DNA of 55,776 bases from Bordetella parapertussis (GTDB taxonomy: Bacteria; Pseudomonadota; Gammaproteobacteria; Burkholderiales; SG8-41): the NCBI GenBank assembly GCA_945864585.1, contig CAMBCF010000016.1, forward strand, positions 1 to 55,776, in the 5' to 3' direction. Both the position numbers and the translations under genes were made by a program. Position 1 is the first letter of the stretch; each line of letters begins with the position of its first letter. Shown here piece after piece: positions 43,775-51,487 of this stretch. The notes beneath the pieces are model-generated. The model was not told where the DNA came from. It saw only the letters and a list, made by a program, of their open reading frames with translations, and did no database searches.

Positions 43775-43960
43775 ATGCAGCAACACCGGGAAGACAAAAA
43801 AGCGGCGGCGGACCACAAGGATCCGCACCACAATCTCAAATCAAACGTGGAACGCGACAAATCCGAGCGTGAGGCGCGGCAGCAAAAGCAACAAGAACTG
43901 CGCGAACAACGCAGGAACGATCTGGAGCGACGGCGCCGTGAGAAAGCGGCGGAGCGCTAA
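43775..43960 (+). CDS. Small, highly charged protein (hypothetical)
   Basis: A 61-residue product made almost only of Glu, Arg, Lys, Gln, Asp and His (MQQHREDKKAAADHKDPHHN at the start, QQKQQELREQRRNDLERRRR later), with strong alpha-helical and coiled-coil character. No ribosome-binding site is clear, and no family is recognised. It is divergent from hrpA, with 69 bases between the starts. The composition argues that it could be a genuine small basic RNA-associated protein, but an accidental open frame is not excluded. After it, 43961-44321 (361 bases) has no other gene. Confidence 0.35.
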   Translation: MQQHREDKKAAADHKDPHHNLKSNVERDKSEREARQQKQQELREQRRNDLERRRREKAAER

Positions 43961-44096
43961 GGTCTGAAACGGAATTAAAATTTCATACCGACGCGAACTT
44001 CGGGAAGATGAGTTATTGAGAATTACCTTCCCACGTGAGAACTTTTCCCTCGTCCTAATCCTTCTCCCGGAGGCTAACCTATGCACACATCTCCCG

Positions 44097-44131
44097 TAGC
44101 TCGGAAGGAGTCCGAAGGACGTATTCCGGGA
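44097..44131. repeat. Partial palindromic repeat related to the 9186-9260 element
   Basis: GTAGCTCGGAAGGAGTCCGA, then AGGACGTATTCCGGG, resembles the left half of elements of the type GTAGCCCGTAAGGAGCGAAG...ATACGGGC, but no mirrored right end is present. It lies alone in the 361-base gap 43961-44321. Confidence 0.45.
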
Positions 44132-44321
44132 AGAAGCACCGCTATTTCAGTTGTCACAAGGTTTCGTGATCCTCAATAGGTGTAGCATTCCCTTACACTG
44201 ATGCCGGGGTGAAAGTCGAATAAAATGCAATCGTCCTCTGGCAGCACACGCCAGGCGACTCGCCATCAGCCGCAACACGTGTGCGCACCATCAGGTGTTT
44301 AACGAGAACGGAGACAAAGTC

Positions 44322-45086
44322 ATGTCAGCAAATCTGAAATCGATGAACCAGCGGGCCGACGAAATCGAATTGCAGCAGATTGAAGAGATGGACAAACGCA
44401 TTGTCGCGCGCTCGATGTTGTATTGCCTGGCCGCCGGCGAGGACTCCATAGGGCCGCCCATCAACTACGGTCCGGGCGCCCACCTGCAGATGGGCGAGGA
44501 CCCGCGCCTGAAGAAGATGCCGGAAAAACCCACGCTGCTGGATTTCTTCCGCCTGCGTCTGTCGCCGGGCCGGGGCTTTCAGCATCTGCTGCAAAGCGCC
44601 AACCTGGCGCAAAAGAACGGCGTGCCGGAGCAGACTGTGTTCGCCTGCCTGCTGCACGACATCTCGGTGGTGGGTTTCATCCGTTCCGACCACGGTTATT
44701 GGGGGGCGCAACTGATCGCGCCCTATGTGGACGAGGAGGTGAGCTGGGCCATCCGCGCCCATCAGGCGTTGAGATTTTATGCGGATGAGTCAGTCGGTTA
44801 TGGATATCCCGACATGTACGTGCGCATGTTTGGCGAAGGCTACCGTCCGGATGCCTATATCGAATCGGCCTATCAGGAAGCCAGGAAACACCAGTGGTAT
44901 ATGACCGCACGCATGATCTGCGTGAACGATTTGTATTCCTTCGATCCCAATCTTGAGATCAAGCTGGAGCAGTTCGAGGATGTGATCGGGCGCAATTTCA
45001 AACAGCCGAGGGAAGGCTTGGGCAACGATAACTCGCCCGCCTCGCACATGTGGCGCACGCTGCGCCGGCCCAGCAACGCGCTGTGA
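44322..45086 (+). CDS. HD-domain protein with a diiron-oxygenase-like ligand pattern
   Basis: A 254-residue protein. GGAG before ATG 44322 (10 bases) supports the start. Candidate metal ligands are H88 (FQHLLQSA), H112-D113 (LLHDISVVG), H124 (SDHGYWGA), H147 (RAHQALRFY) and D203 (CVNDLYSF). The order H-HD-H-H-D, and much of the spacing, is that of the mixed-valent diiron HD enzymes (myo-inositol oxygenase and the phosphonate oxygenase PhnZ), though HD-GYP-type phosphodiesterases share a similar set. It has no signal peptide. The N-terminus is helical (ADEIELQQIEEMDKRIVARS). No neighbour fixes the substrate. Function therefore open. Confidence 0.7.
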   Translation: MSANLKSMNQRADEIELQQIEEMDKRIVARSMLYCLAAGEDSIGPPINYGPGAHLQMGEDPRLKKMPEKPTLLDFFRLRLSPGRGFQHLLQSANLAQKNGVPEQTVFACLLHDISVVGFIRSDHGYWGAQLIAPYVDEEVSWAIRAHQALRFYADESVGYGYPDMYVRMFGEGYRPDAYIESAYQEARKHQWYMTARMICVNDLYSFDPNLEIKLEQFEDVIGRNFKQPREGLGNDNSPASHMWRTLRRPSNAL

Positions 45087-45174
45087 ATCGCGGGGTGTTG
45101 CGGGTGGCTGAACTGGTGCTGATTCGTACGCACAAACGGCGCGCAATACAAGCCTAAACGTCAAGGAGTCTCGC

Positions 45175-45456
45175 ATGCAAAATACTCAACTTAAGGAAAG
45201 CCGCCTCAACATTCGCTGCGACGCTCATGCGCGCGAATTGCTGGATAGGGCCGCAAGCTACGCCCATGTCAGCGTTTCAGAGTTCGTTCTTGCGCACGCG
45301 CTGGCCTCTGCGGAAAAAGTGGTTCAATCCAACGAGAACATTACATTGAAGCCGGAAGCCTTCCGCTCATTCCTGGCGCTACTGGATAAGCCTGTCCGTC
45401 CCAATGCGGCATTGAAAAAAGCGTTCAAGTGTCATGCGAAGCAAGTTTCGCGGTGA
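45175..45456 (+). CDS. DUF1778 (TacA-like) antitoxin
   Basis: A 93-residue ribbon-helix-helix antitoxin. AAGGAG precedes ATG 45175. SRLNIRCDAHARELLDRAAS followed by YAHVSVSEFVLAHALASAEK is the family core, and NITLKPEAFRSFLALLDKP is the toxin-wrapping C-terminus. Such antitoxins normally pair with a GNAT acetyltransferase toxin that modifies charged tRNA, starting within the antitoxin stop codon. Here the GTGA overlap at 45453 is kept, but the frame beginning VTLYRIRAFDR stops after 14 residues (TGA 45495-45497), and no full toxin follows. It is therefore an orphan with a cut-off toxin start. Confidence 0.87.
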   Translation: MQNTQLKESRLNIRCDAHARELLDRAASYAHVSVSEFVLAHALASAEKVVQSNENITLKPEAFRSFLALLDKPVRPNAALKKAFKCHAKQVSR

Positions 45457-45528
45457 CGCTGTACCGTATCCGCGCGTTCGACAGAACCGACCCCTGAGTG
45501 CTCTGTTGATTCATCCTTGAGGCAGCCG

Positions 45529-46500
45529 CTACTCCGCCACGATGTTGTTGCGGCGGATCACCTCCGCGCAGCGCGCCCGCTCTTTTTTCAGGACCGCAGC
45601 GAACTCCTCCGGTGTGTCGAAGATCGGGATCAAGGCCAATGTGTCGAGCCTTTCCTTGAACTAGGGGGATTTCATCAACTTGATAATCTCCCCACTCAGA
45701 CGCTGGATGATTGCGAGGGGCGTGCCTGTCGGAGCGGCGACGCTGAAGGAAGGGGTGGACTCGGCGCTTGGGTAGCCGGCGTCGGCGAAACTGGGCGTGT
45801 TGGGCAGATGGTACGTGCGATGTGACGCTGCGAGCGTTACGAGCTTCTTCGCTTGAACGTGCGGCCGCACGGTATTGACGTCGGATACCATGAAAGCGAT
45901 TTCACCACGAAGCAGTCCCACCAGCGCCTGCGCCGCGCCCTTGTACGGCACGTGCAGGAACTTCACTTTTGCGGCATCTTCGAGCATCTTCACGGCCAGA
46001 TTGCCCGAGCTGGCTGCTCCCGCGGAACCGTACGTGAGCCCTCCCGGCTCGCTTGTTGTCAGCGCTATCAGCGCGGGCAGCGTTTTCGCGGGGAGCGAAG
46101 GGTGGCTGGTGAAGGCGATGGGGCTGATCACCCCGCGCGCGACCGCCGTCAAATCGCGCTCTACGCTGAACGGCAGATTCTTGTAGAGGCTTGGGCCAAT
46201 CACCAGCGATGCATTCGAAGCAACGAGAAAAATGTAACCATCCGGCGCAGCCCTGGCCGCAATCTCGGCGCCGACGTTCCCGCTCGCGCCGGGACGGTTG
46301 TCCACGATGAATTGCTGTTTCAGCACGGGGTTAAGGCCCTGCGAAAGAAGACGGGCGTAGGTGTCGGTGGCGCCGCCGGGCGAGGAAGGCACGACGAACC
46401 GCACCGATCGTGCGGGCCAAGTGTCCTGAGCCCCCACGGGCGCCACGACCAAGGCGAGGAGTAGGGCAACTGCAACGGGGCAAGCGGTTTTCATATCCAT
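45529..46500 (-). pseudogene. Bug-family receptor interrupted by an in-frame amber codon
   Basis: The signal peptide (MDMKTACPVAVALLLALVVA ... VGAQDTWPARSV), DTYARLLSQGLNPVLKQQFI, DNRPGASGNVGAE, PDGYIFLVASNAS, HVPYKGAAQALVGLLRGEIA and the remaining core are intact to residue 279 (KLMKSP), where TAG lies at 45663-45661 (reverse strand). The same frame goes on with FKERLDTLALIPIFDTPEEF, then AAVLKKERARCAEVIRRNNI and VAE, the exact C-terminal helices of Bug receptors, and stops at TAG 45531-45529. Only about 43 residues are lost if the stop is real, but they form the closing helices. Because all the rest is intact, the change is recent, erroneous or suppressed. Confidence 0.8.
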
Positions 46501-46572
46501 ACGTGAAAGCGCGCCGACAGCACTATGCGCTGAACCCGCGCACGGTTGGATGAGGGAGGCCCCAGCTGTGCA

Positions 46573-47565
46573 CTAATCGAGCTTCACATCCACCTGGCGG
46601 AACAGCTTGCCTATCGTCTCGTAATCCGTCCTCATACGCTGAGCAAGCTCTTCCGGTGGCCTGTGCACGGGGTCGAGCGTCTGCGAGGCCATCTTGGCCG
46701 CGATATCAGGATCTTTCATCGCCTTCCCGAACTCGGCGTTGAGTCGATCGATGATCGCCTTGGGGGTTCCCGCGGGCGCAAATGCACTAACCCAAGTCGA
46801 CGATTCGTATCCCGGAATGGTGTCCGCGATCGTCGGCACATCCGGGAGCTGCGCTATCCGCTCCGCCGAAGTAACCCCCAGCGGGCGCACGCGATTCATC
46901 TTGATGAATGCGATTATTTCGCCGATAGCCGCGATCTGGGCCTGCGTTTCCCCTGATACCAGAGCTATCACCGCGGGCCCGCCGCCCTTGAACGGCACGT
47001 GAATCATGCGAATGCCCGTTCTGGATTCGAAAAGCATCCCGTTCATGTGGGTGAAGCTGCCAAAACCGGAGTGCCCGTGGAGAATTTCCTTCGGGCGTTT
47101 CTGTGCCAGCGCGATAAACGCCTTCACCGACTGTACCGGTAGCGAGGGATGCACGGTCAGCACGCTCACCACCCTGGCGAGGGGACTTACGCCGACAAAA
47201 TCGCGCAGGGCGTCGTACGGCAGCTTGTTGTACAGGTGCGCATTGGAGACATGGGAACCAACGGTTTGTATGAGCAACGTATAGCCGTCGGGCTTGCTTT
47301 GAGCCACTATGGCCGAGCCGATCGTGCCCCCCGCGCCAGCGCGATTTTCGATGATGAACGACTGACCCATCTGTTCCGAGACCTTAGGCAAAACGAAGCG
47401 CGCTACGATGTCGTTCGCCCCACCCGGAGGAAATGGCACAATCACGCGCACCAGCCTGTTCGGATAAGCCTGTCCTGAGCCTGTCGAAGTGGCCTGAGAC
47501 CAGACCGCCCCCGAAGCGCAGAGCATGCCGGCGAAGGATGCGACAATCAGTCGTGCTGCATTCAT
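46573..47565 (-). CDS. Bug/TctC-family tripartite tricarboxylate transporter substrate-binding protein
   Basis: About 330 residues. I chose ATG 47565 because AAGGGGA lies 6 bases upstream and the signal peptide (MNAARLIVASFAGMLCASGA ... WSQ) begins there. Landmarks are YPNRLVRVIVPFPPGGANDI, ENRAGAGGTIGSAIV, PDGYTLLIQT, HVPFKGGGPAVIALVSGE and PTIADTIPGYESSTWVSAFA. It lies upstream of, and on the same strand as, the Bug pseudogene; together with a VOC enzyme, a sulfatase and a second VOC protein it forms a loose reverse-strand cluster. The ligand is not known. Confidence 0.92.
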   Translation of the reverse strand: MNAARLIVASFAGMLCASGAVWSQATSTGSGQAYPNRLVRVIVPFPPGGANDIVARFVLPKVSEQMGQSFIIENRAGAGGTIGSAIVAQSKPDGYTLLIQTVGSHVSNAHLYNKLPYDALRDFVGVSPLARVVSVLTVHPSLPVQSVKAFIALAQKRPKEILHGHSGFGSFTHMNGMLFESRTGIRMIHVPFKGGGPAVIALVSGETQAQIAAIGEIIAFIKMNRVRPLGVTSAERIAQLPDVPTIADTIPGYESSTWVSAFAPAGTPKAIIDRLNAEFGKAMKDPDIAAKMASQTLDPVHRPPEELAQRMRTDYETIGKLFRQVDVKLD

Positions 47566-47694
47566 TCTATTCCCCTTGGTAGTGGTGGTGCTGCGGCAAG
47601 CAAGGCCAGTTAACGTCAATGCTTCGATATGCGTATGCGCGCGTGGCCGGGTTCCGCGCGCGGCGCGAAACTGCCCACGCGAAGAGTGTTGTGG

Positions 47695-48204
47695 CTACTT
47701 CGCGCGGCTGAAATCAGCCTGCGGAATGGCGGGGCGCTGCGGTGCTGGGGCGCTAATGTCGATCGGCTTGGCCTGGCCGGGAGTGGCCTTCATAAAGGCC
47801 AATCCTTCGGACTGGCTGTCGAAAGTATCGCAGAACAGCTCCATCATGATGCCGTCCGGATCGAGAAAATAAACGCTCAGTGACATGCCGTGGTCGACCA
47901 TGTGATCGATGATCGCATCAGCCGCCACCAGGCGCTGGTGTGCTTGCTGCAAAGCCTGGTAACTCTCGACCTTGAAGGCAAAGTGATTCAGGCCGATCTG
48001 GCCTTTCTGGCGTGGCTGGGCGCCGGCGGGCGCCTTGAACAGGGCGAGGTTGTGATGCATCACGCCGCAGGTCAAAAAAGCTCTGTTGCCTTCAGGCCCG
48101 TAGCGCGACACCTGGAATCCCACCACGTCGCGGTAAAACGCGGTCGAGCGCGGGACATCACTGACGTTGAGCACGAGATGACCGATTTCCTTGGGTACGC
48201 TCAT
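47695..48204 (-). CDS. VOC superfamily protein
   Basis: A 169-residue metalloenzyme fold. I chose ATG 48204 because AGGAGG lies 6-7 bases upstream on the reverse strand. The metal triad is H9 (IGHLVLNV), H74 (GLNHFAFKV) and E122 (PDGIMMELFCD), as in catechol-extradiol-type and glyoxalase-type VOC proteins. The sequence RSTAFYRDVVGFQVSRYG is the first beta-alpha unit; the C-terminal 30 residues are Pro/Ala/Gln-rich. It is the second gene of a reverse-strand cluster with a sulfatase and another VOC protein. A ring-cleaving dioxygenase role is possible but not shown. Confidence 0.88.
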   Translation of the reverse strand: MSVPKEIGHLVLNVSDVPRSTAFYRDVVGFQVSRYGPEGNRAFLTCGVMHHNLALFKAPAGAQPRQKGQIGLNHFAFKVESYQALQQAHQRLVAADAIIDHMVDHGMSLSVYFLDPDGIMMELFCDTFDSQSEGLAFMKATPGQAKPIDISAPAPQRPAIPQADFSRAK

Positions 48205-48264
48205 CGTAGCCTCCTGATAATTGCGCAACTGTGACGTTCCGGCCGCAAGTTCGATTCAAATCGA

Positions 48265-49587
48265 TTATACGCTTCCAGGATGGGCCAGATCGGACTTGCC
48301 ATACGGCAACGACCAACTGGCATCGTCCGGAATTTGCGGCATGGTTGTCTCCCACGCCGCGTAACGGGCACGCATCGCGGCGAGACGCTCAGGATCGCGT
48401 TTGCCCTGATTCGCGCGTTCCCGCGAATCCGTGGCGAGATTGAACAGGAATTCATTGCCTTCAATGCACAGATACTTCCAGTTCCGCTCGCGCAGCGCTT
48501 TCTGTGCACGATACTTCATGCGCCAGAACAGTTCACGTTCGAGCGGCCGCTCCGGATGCTCCAGCACCGGAAGCAGGCTCAGGCCATCCAGCGGGAAGCC
48601 GGGGTGCGCTTGCACGCCAGCGGCCGCAAAAAAAGTCGCGACCCAGTCCATCGTAATCGCGAGTTGCGAAGTAACCCCACCGTGCGTTACGCGCGCGGGC
48701 CACCGCACCACGTAGGGCACGCGGATTCCCCCCTCGAGCAGATCCATCTTTTTCCCGACCAGCGGCCAGGTATCGGAGTAGCGTTCGCCGCCGTTGTCGC
48801 TGGTAAATACGACTATAGTGTTCTCATCGACCCCGGCATCTTTCAGCGCTGCAAGAATCCGTCCAATGCCCTCATCCATGTGGCGCACCATCGTGAGGTA
48901 GGTGGCGACCGAACCACCGTCGGTATGCACGATGCGCTCGATGCGCCGCGCCTCGGCTGCATCCGCACGCGTTTCCCACGGCCAGTGTGGCGCGGTGTAG
49001 TGCACGGAGAGCAGAAAGGGCGACTGCGCGCTGCGCTGGCGCCCGATAAATTCCACCGCGCTATCCGAAATCAGGTCGGTGAGATAGCCGCTGCGTTCGT
49101 GCTCCTGTTCGCCATCAAACAGATCATGCACACCCGCGCTGTCACGGTGCGTAAAATAATCAACGCCGCCGCTCATCGGGCCGAAATACTCCGCGTATCC
49201 GCTCTTGAGCGGGCCAAAGTGCGGCAGGAATCCGAGGTGCCACTTGCCGAAGAGTGCAGTGCCATAACCCGCGTCCCGCAGCATCGACGGCAAAGTCGGA
49301 TGCGCGGGCGGCAGCCCAAGCAACGCATTACCCCGGTGGCGGCTCGCGATGGGCTCGTCGTTGCCCGCGCGCAAGCGGTACTGGAAGCGGCCGGTCATCA
49401 GCGCGAAGCGGGTGGGCGAACAGACCGGCGCATTCGAATAGCCATCGGTGAACACCAGTCCTTCCGCCGCCATTTGGTCGATGGCCGGCGAGCATGAGGG
49501 ATTCGCGCGGCCGCCGTAGCAACCCAGGTCAGCATACCCGAGGTCATCCGCGAGGATGAAAACGAAATTCGGCCAGCTGTGATTCAT
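48265..49587 (-). CDS. Sulfatase-family hydrolase (Cys-type, formylglycine motif)
   Basis: A 440-residue arylsulfatase-like enzyme. The first metal motif is FVFILADDLGYADLGCYGG (D14, D15), and the catalytic motif is C56-S-P-T-R60 (NAPVCSPTRFALMTGR), in which the cysteine is converted to formylglycine by a maturase encoded elsewhere. Others are GKWHLGF, VHYTAPHWPWE, and FTSDNGGERYSDT. It has no signal peptide, so it probably acts in the cytoplasm on an imported sulfate ester. It lies between two VOC genes. Possible substrates include aromatic or aliphatic sulfate esters. No sulfatase-modifying gene is in the window. Confidence 0.9.
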   Translation of the reverse strand: MNHSWPNFVFILADDLGYADLGCYGGRANPSCSPAIDQMAAEGLVFTDGYSNAPVCSPTRFALMTGRFQYRLRAGNDEPIASRHRGNALLGLPPAHPTLPSMLRDAGYGTALFGKWHLGFLPHFGPLKSGYAEYFGPMSGGVDYFTHRDSAGVHDLFDGEQEHERSGYLTDLISDSAVEFIGRQRSAQSPFLLSVHYTAPHWPWETRADAAEARRIERIVHTDGGSVATYLTMVRHMDEGIGRILAALKDAGVDENTIVVFTSDNGGERYSDTWPLVGKKMDLLEGGIRVPYVVRWPARVTHGGVTSQLAITMDWVATFFAAAGVQAHPGFPLDGLSLLPVLEHPERPLERELFWRMKYRAQKALRERNWKYLCIEGNEFLFNLATDSRERANQGKRDPERLAAMRARYAAWETTMPQIPDDASWSLPYGKSDLAHPGSV

Positions 49588-49691
49588 TCGCTGCTAACCC
49601 CTCACTGTCGTTCCCGCCCCCGACTAAAGCATTCGTCGATACCCACCGAATAGTCTGAAAAACCCCTTTTTCTTATCAACGGCGCATCGCG

Positions 49692-50207
49692 CTACGCCAC
49701 AGCGGCGGGTTGCGCCTCGGGAAGCCGGTCGACTTTCTCGGCGTCCCAGGGGCCGGGGAAGCGGCCGCGGCCAACCTTGTCGCGGCTGAACACGTGGTAG
49801 TCGACCGGCCACTCGGCGCGCGGCAACTCATAATAGATTTCGACCCCGTTGCCGTCCGGGTCGCGCAGATAGATGCCCAGCGAGATGCCGTGATCGGCGA
49901 CGTGGTCTATCGGCTGACCCTGCGCCTTGATCTGCGCGTAGAACGCCTTGAGGTCATCGAGGCTTGCGACCCGCCACGCCATGTGGTTGAGGCCGACCTG
50001 CCGCCGCTGCTGCAGCGGCGCATCGTCGCCCAACTGCATCACCGCAACCTCGTGCGATTGGTCGGTGTCGGCCGACATGAAGGCGGCCCAACCCGGCCGG
50101 TACTCGTAGCATTGCAGTCCCAGCAGATTCTGGTACCACTGTTTCGACTTCTCGGCATTGCGCACGTAGATGTTGACGTGCCCCAGGTACATCGGTCGCA
50201 ATGTCAT
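49692..50207 (-). CDS. VOC superfamily protein
   Basis: A 171-residue VOC metalloenzyme. I chose ATG 50207 because GAGGAAG lies just upstream and it starts MTLRPMYLGHVNIYV. Candidate ligands are H10 (LGHVNIYV), H75 (GLNHMAWRV) and E123 (DPDGNGVEIYYEL). Its layout is close to the VOC protein at 47.7 kb, but the sequences differ enough that they should have distinct substrates. A C-terminal extension (PVDYHVFSRDKVGRGRFPGP) is like those of small ring-cleaving or gentisate-pathway-type VOC proteins. It is divergent from the Bug gene at 50.4 kb, with a 179-base spacer. Confidence 0.88.
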   Translation of the reverse strand: MTLRPMYLGHVNIYVRNAEKSKQWYQNLLGLQCYEYRPGWAAFMSADTDQSHEVAVMQLGDDAPLQQRRQVGLNHMAWRVASLDDLKAFYAQIKAQGQPIDHVADHGISLGIYLRDPDGNGVEIYYELPRAEWPVDYHVFSRDKVGRGRFPGPWDAEKVDRLPEAQPAAVA

Positions 50208-50386
50208 CACTTCCTCGCTTTCACTGGTCAACGTTGGTGCTAGATTATCACGCCGCGTCGTTTCTGCAAAAAGCCCGCACGCGGCACTGCATTTGCTGTT
50301 CGCCTAGGGTGCGCGCCGCGTTACACCAAATGTGTATACTGCGGCACGCTGCCCGGCTTTATTGGGCTGATGCGGGAGGAGAACCC

Positions 50387-51379
50387 ATGAACAGAACCAC
50401 GCCGGCCGCCGCGCAGGGTGCACTCTCGATTTCACTCACTGCCGCATTGCTGCTCGGACTGCACAGTAGCGGCCCGGCGGCTCAGGGATATCCTACGAAG
50501 CCCGTGCGCGTGGTCAACGTCGCTGCGGGTTCTCTCGCCGACTCCGTCACGCGCCTCGTCTTCGCCCGCGTCTCCGAAGCCTTGGGCCAGCAGTTCATTG
50601 TTGACAGCCGTCCCGGCGCCGGTGGCAACATTTCCGCCGCGTTTGTCGCCAAGTCCCCTGCGGACGGCCATACGCTGTACCTCGCGGTGCAGAGCGTGAT
50701 GACGGTCAATCCGTTTCTGTACGCCAATCCCGGCTTCGATCCGCTGCGCGATTTCGAACCGCTTTCGATGGTCGCAAAGATCAGCGAAGTCCTGATCGTG
50801 CATCCGTCCCTCGGCGTGAAGTCGCTTACCAGCTTCGTGCGCCTGGCGCAGGCGCAGCCCGGGCAGGTCAGCTACGCCAGCGCAGGCAACGGCCATCCCA
50901 CGCACCTGATGATGGAGCTGTTGCAACGCAAGGCCGCGATCCGGCTCGCGCACGTGCCCTACAAGACTACGCCGCAAGCGGTGCTGGCGGTGATCGGCGG
51001 CGAGGTGGGCGTGCTGAATATCGGCATCGGACTGGTGCGCCCGCATATCGCAAGCGGCAAGCTCGTTGCGCTCGCGAAAACAGGCCATCCCTCGCCGGAC
51101 GCATTACCGGGCATCCCGGCGCTCACCACAACCTATCCCGACGCGGAATACATTCCGTACCTGGCGACGTTCGCGCCGAAGGGGGTTCCGGGGGAGATCG
51201 TGGCAAAGCTCAACGCCGCCATCGGCCGCGCGCTCGCGGCGCCCGATGTCGTGTCGCGGCTGCAAGCGCTGGACCTGACCGCAGCGCCGAGTTCGCCCGG
51301 CGAGCTCGAAAAAACGCTGCGCGCGGATATGGCCGTCAACCGCGAGCTGGTGAAAAGCATCGGACTGAGGATCGACTGA
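50387..51379 (+). CDS. Bug/TctC-family tripartite tricarboxylate transporter substrate-binding protein
   Basis: A 330-residue receptor. GGGAGGAG at 50374-50381 supports ATG 50387. The signal peptide runs to about GPAAQ, followed by GYPTKPVRVVNVAAGSLADS, a divergent first loop lacking the usual PFPPGG, then VDSRPGAGGNISAAFV, ADGHTLYLAVQS (DGYT changed to DGHT), HVPYKTTPQAVLAVIGGEVG and PAAPKGVPGEIV-like FAPKGVPGEIV. It is divergent from the reverse-strand VOC cluster. The altered ligand loops suggest an unusual ligand for the family. No TctAB nearby. Confidence 0.9.
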   Translation: MNRTTPAAAQGALSISLTAALLLGLHSSGPAAQGYPTKPVRVVNVAAGSLADSVTRLVFARVSEALGQQFIVDSRPGAGGNISAAFVAKSPADGHTLYLAVQSVMTVNPFLYANPGFDPLRDFEPLSMVAKISEVLIVHPSLGVKSLTSFVRLAQAQPGQVSYASAGNGHPTHLMMELLQRKAAIRLAHVPYKTTPQAVLAVIGGEVGVLNIGIGLVRPHIASGKLVALAKTGHPSPDALPGIPALTTTYPDAEYIPYLATFAPKGVPGEIVAKLNAAIGRALAAPDVVSRLQALDLTAAPSSPGELEKTLRADMAVNRELVKSIGLRID

Positions 51380-51487
51380 AGCTGCGCTCCGGCCCTGGCA
51401 TCGGAGAAAAACCGGCCGCGATAACTTGATTATGGTTAAAACTGGCGCCAGTGATTTTCAGGGTTTGCTAATTTGGCCGAATGAAAA

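Noticed and set aside
18613-45663. Reassignment of TAG as a sense codon across the genome
   Set aside because: Other genes in the window end normally at TAG (for example hicA at 12436-12438 and the class II aldolase at 4694-4696), and one of the three interruptions is TAA, so a global code change is not supported.
48240-48275. GTTCGATTCAAATCG segment considered as part of a tRNA T-arm
   Set aside because: No acceptor stem, D-arm or anticodon arm can be built around it.
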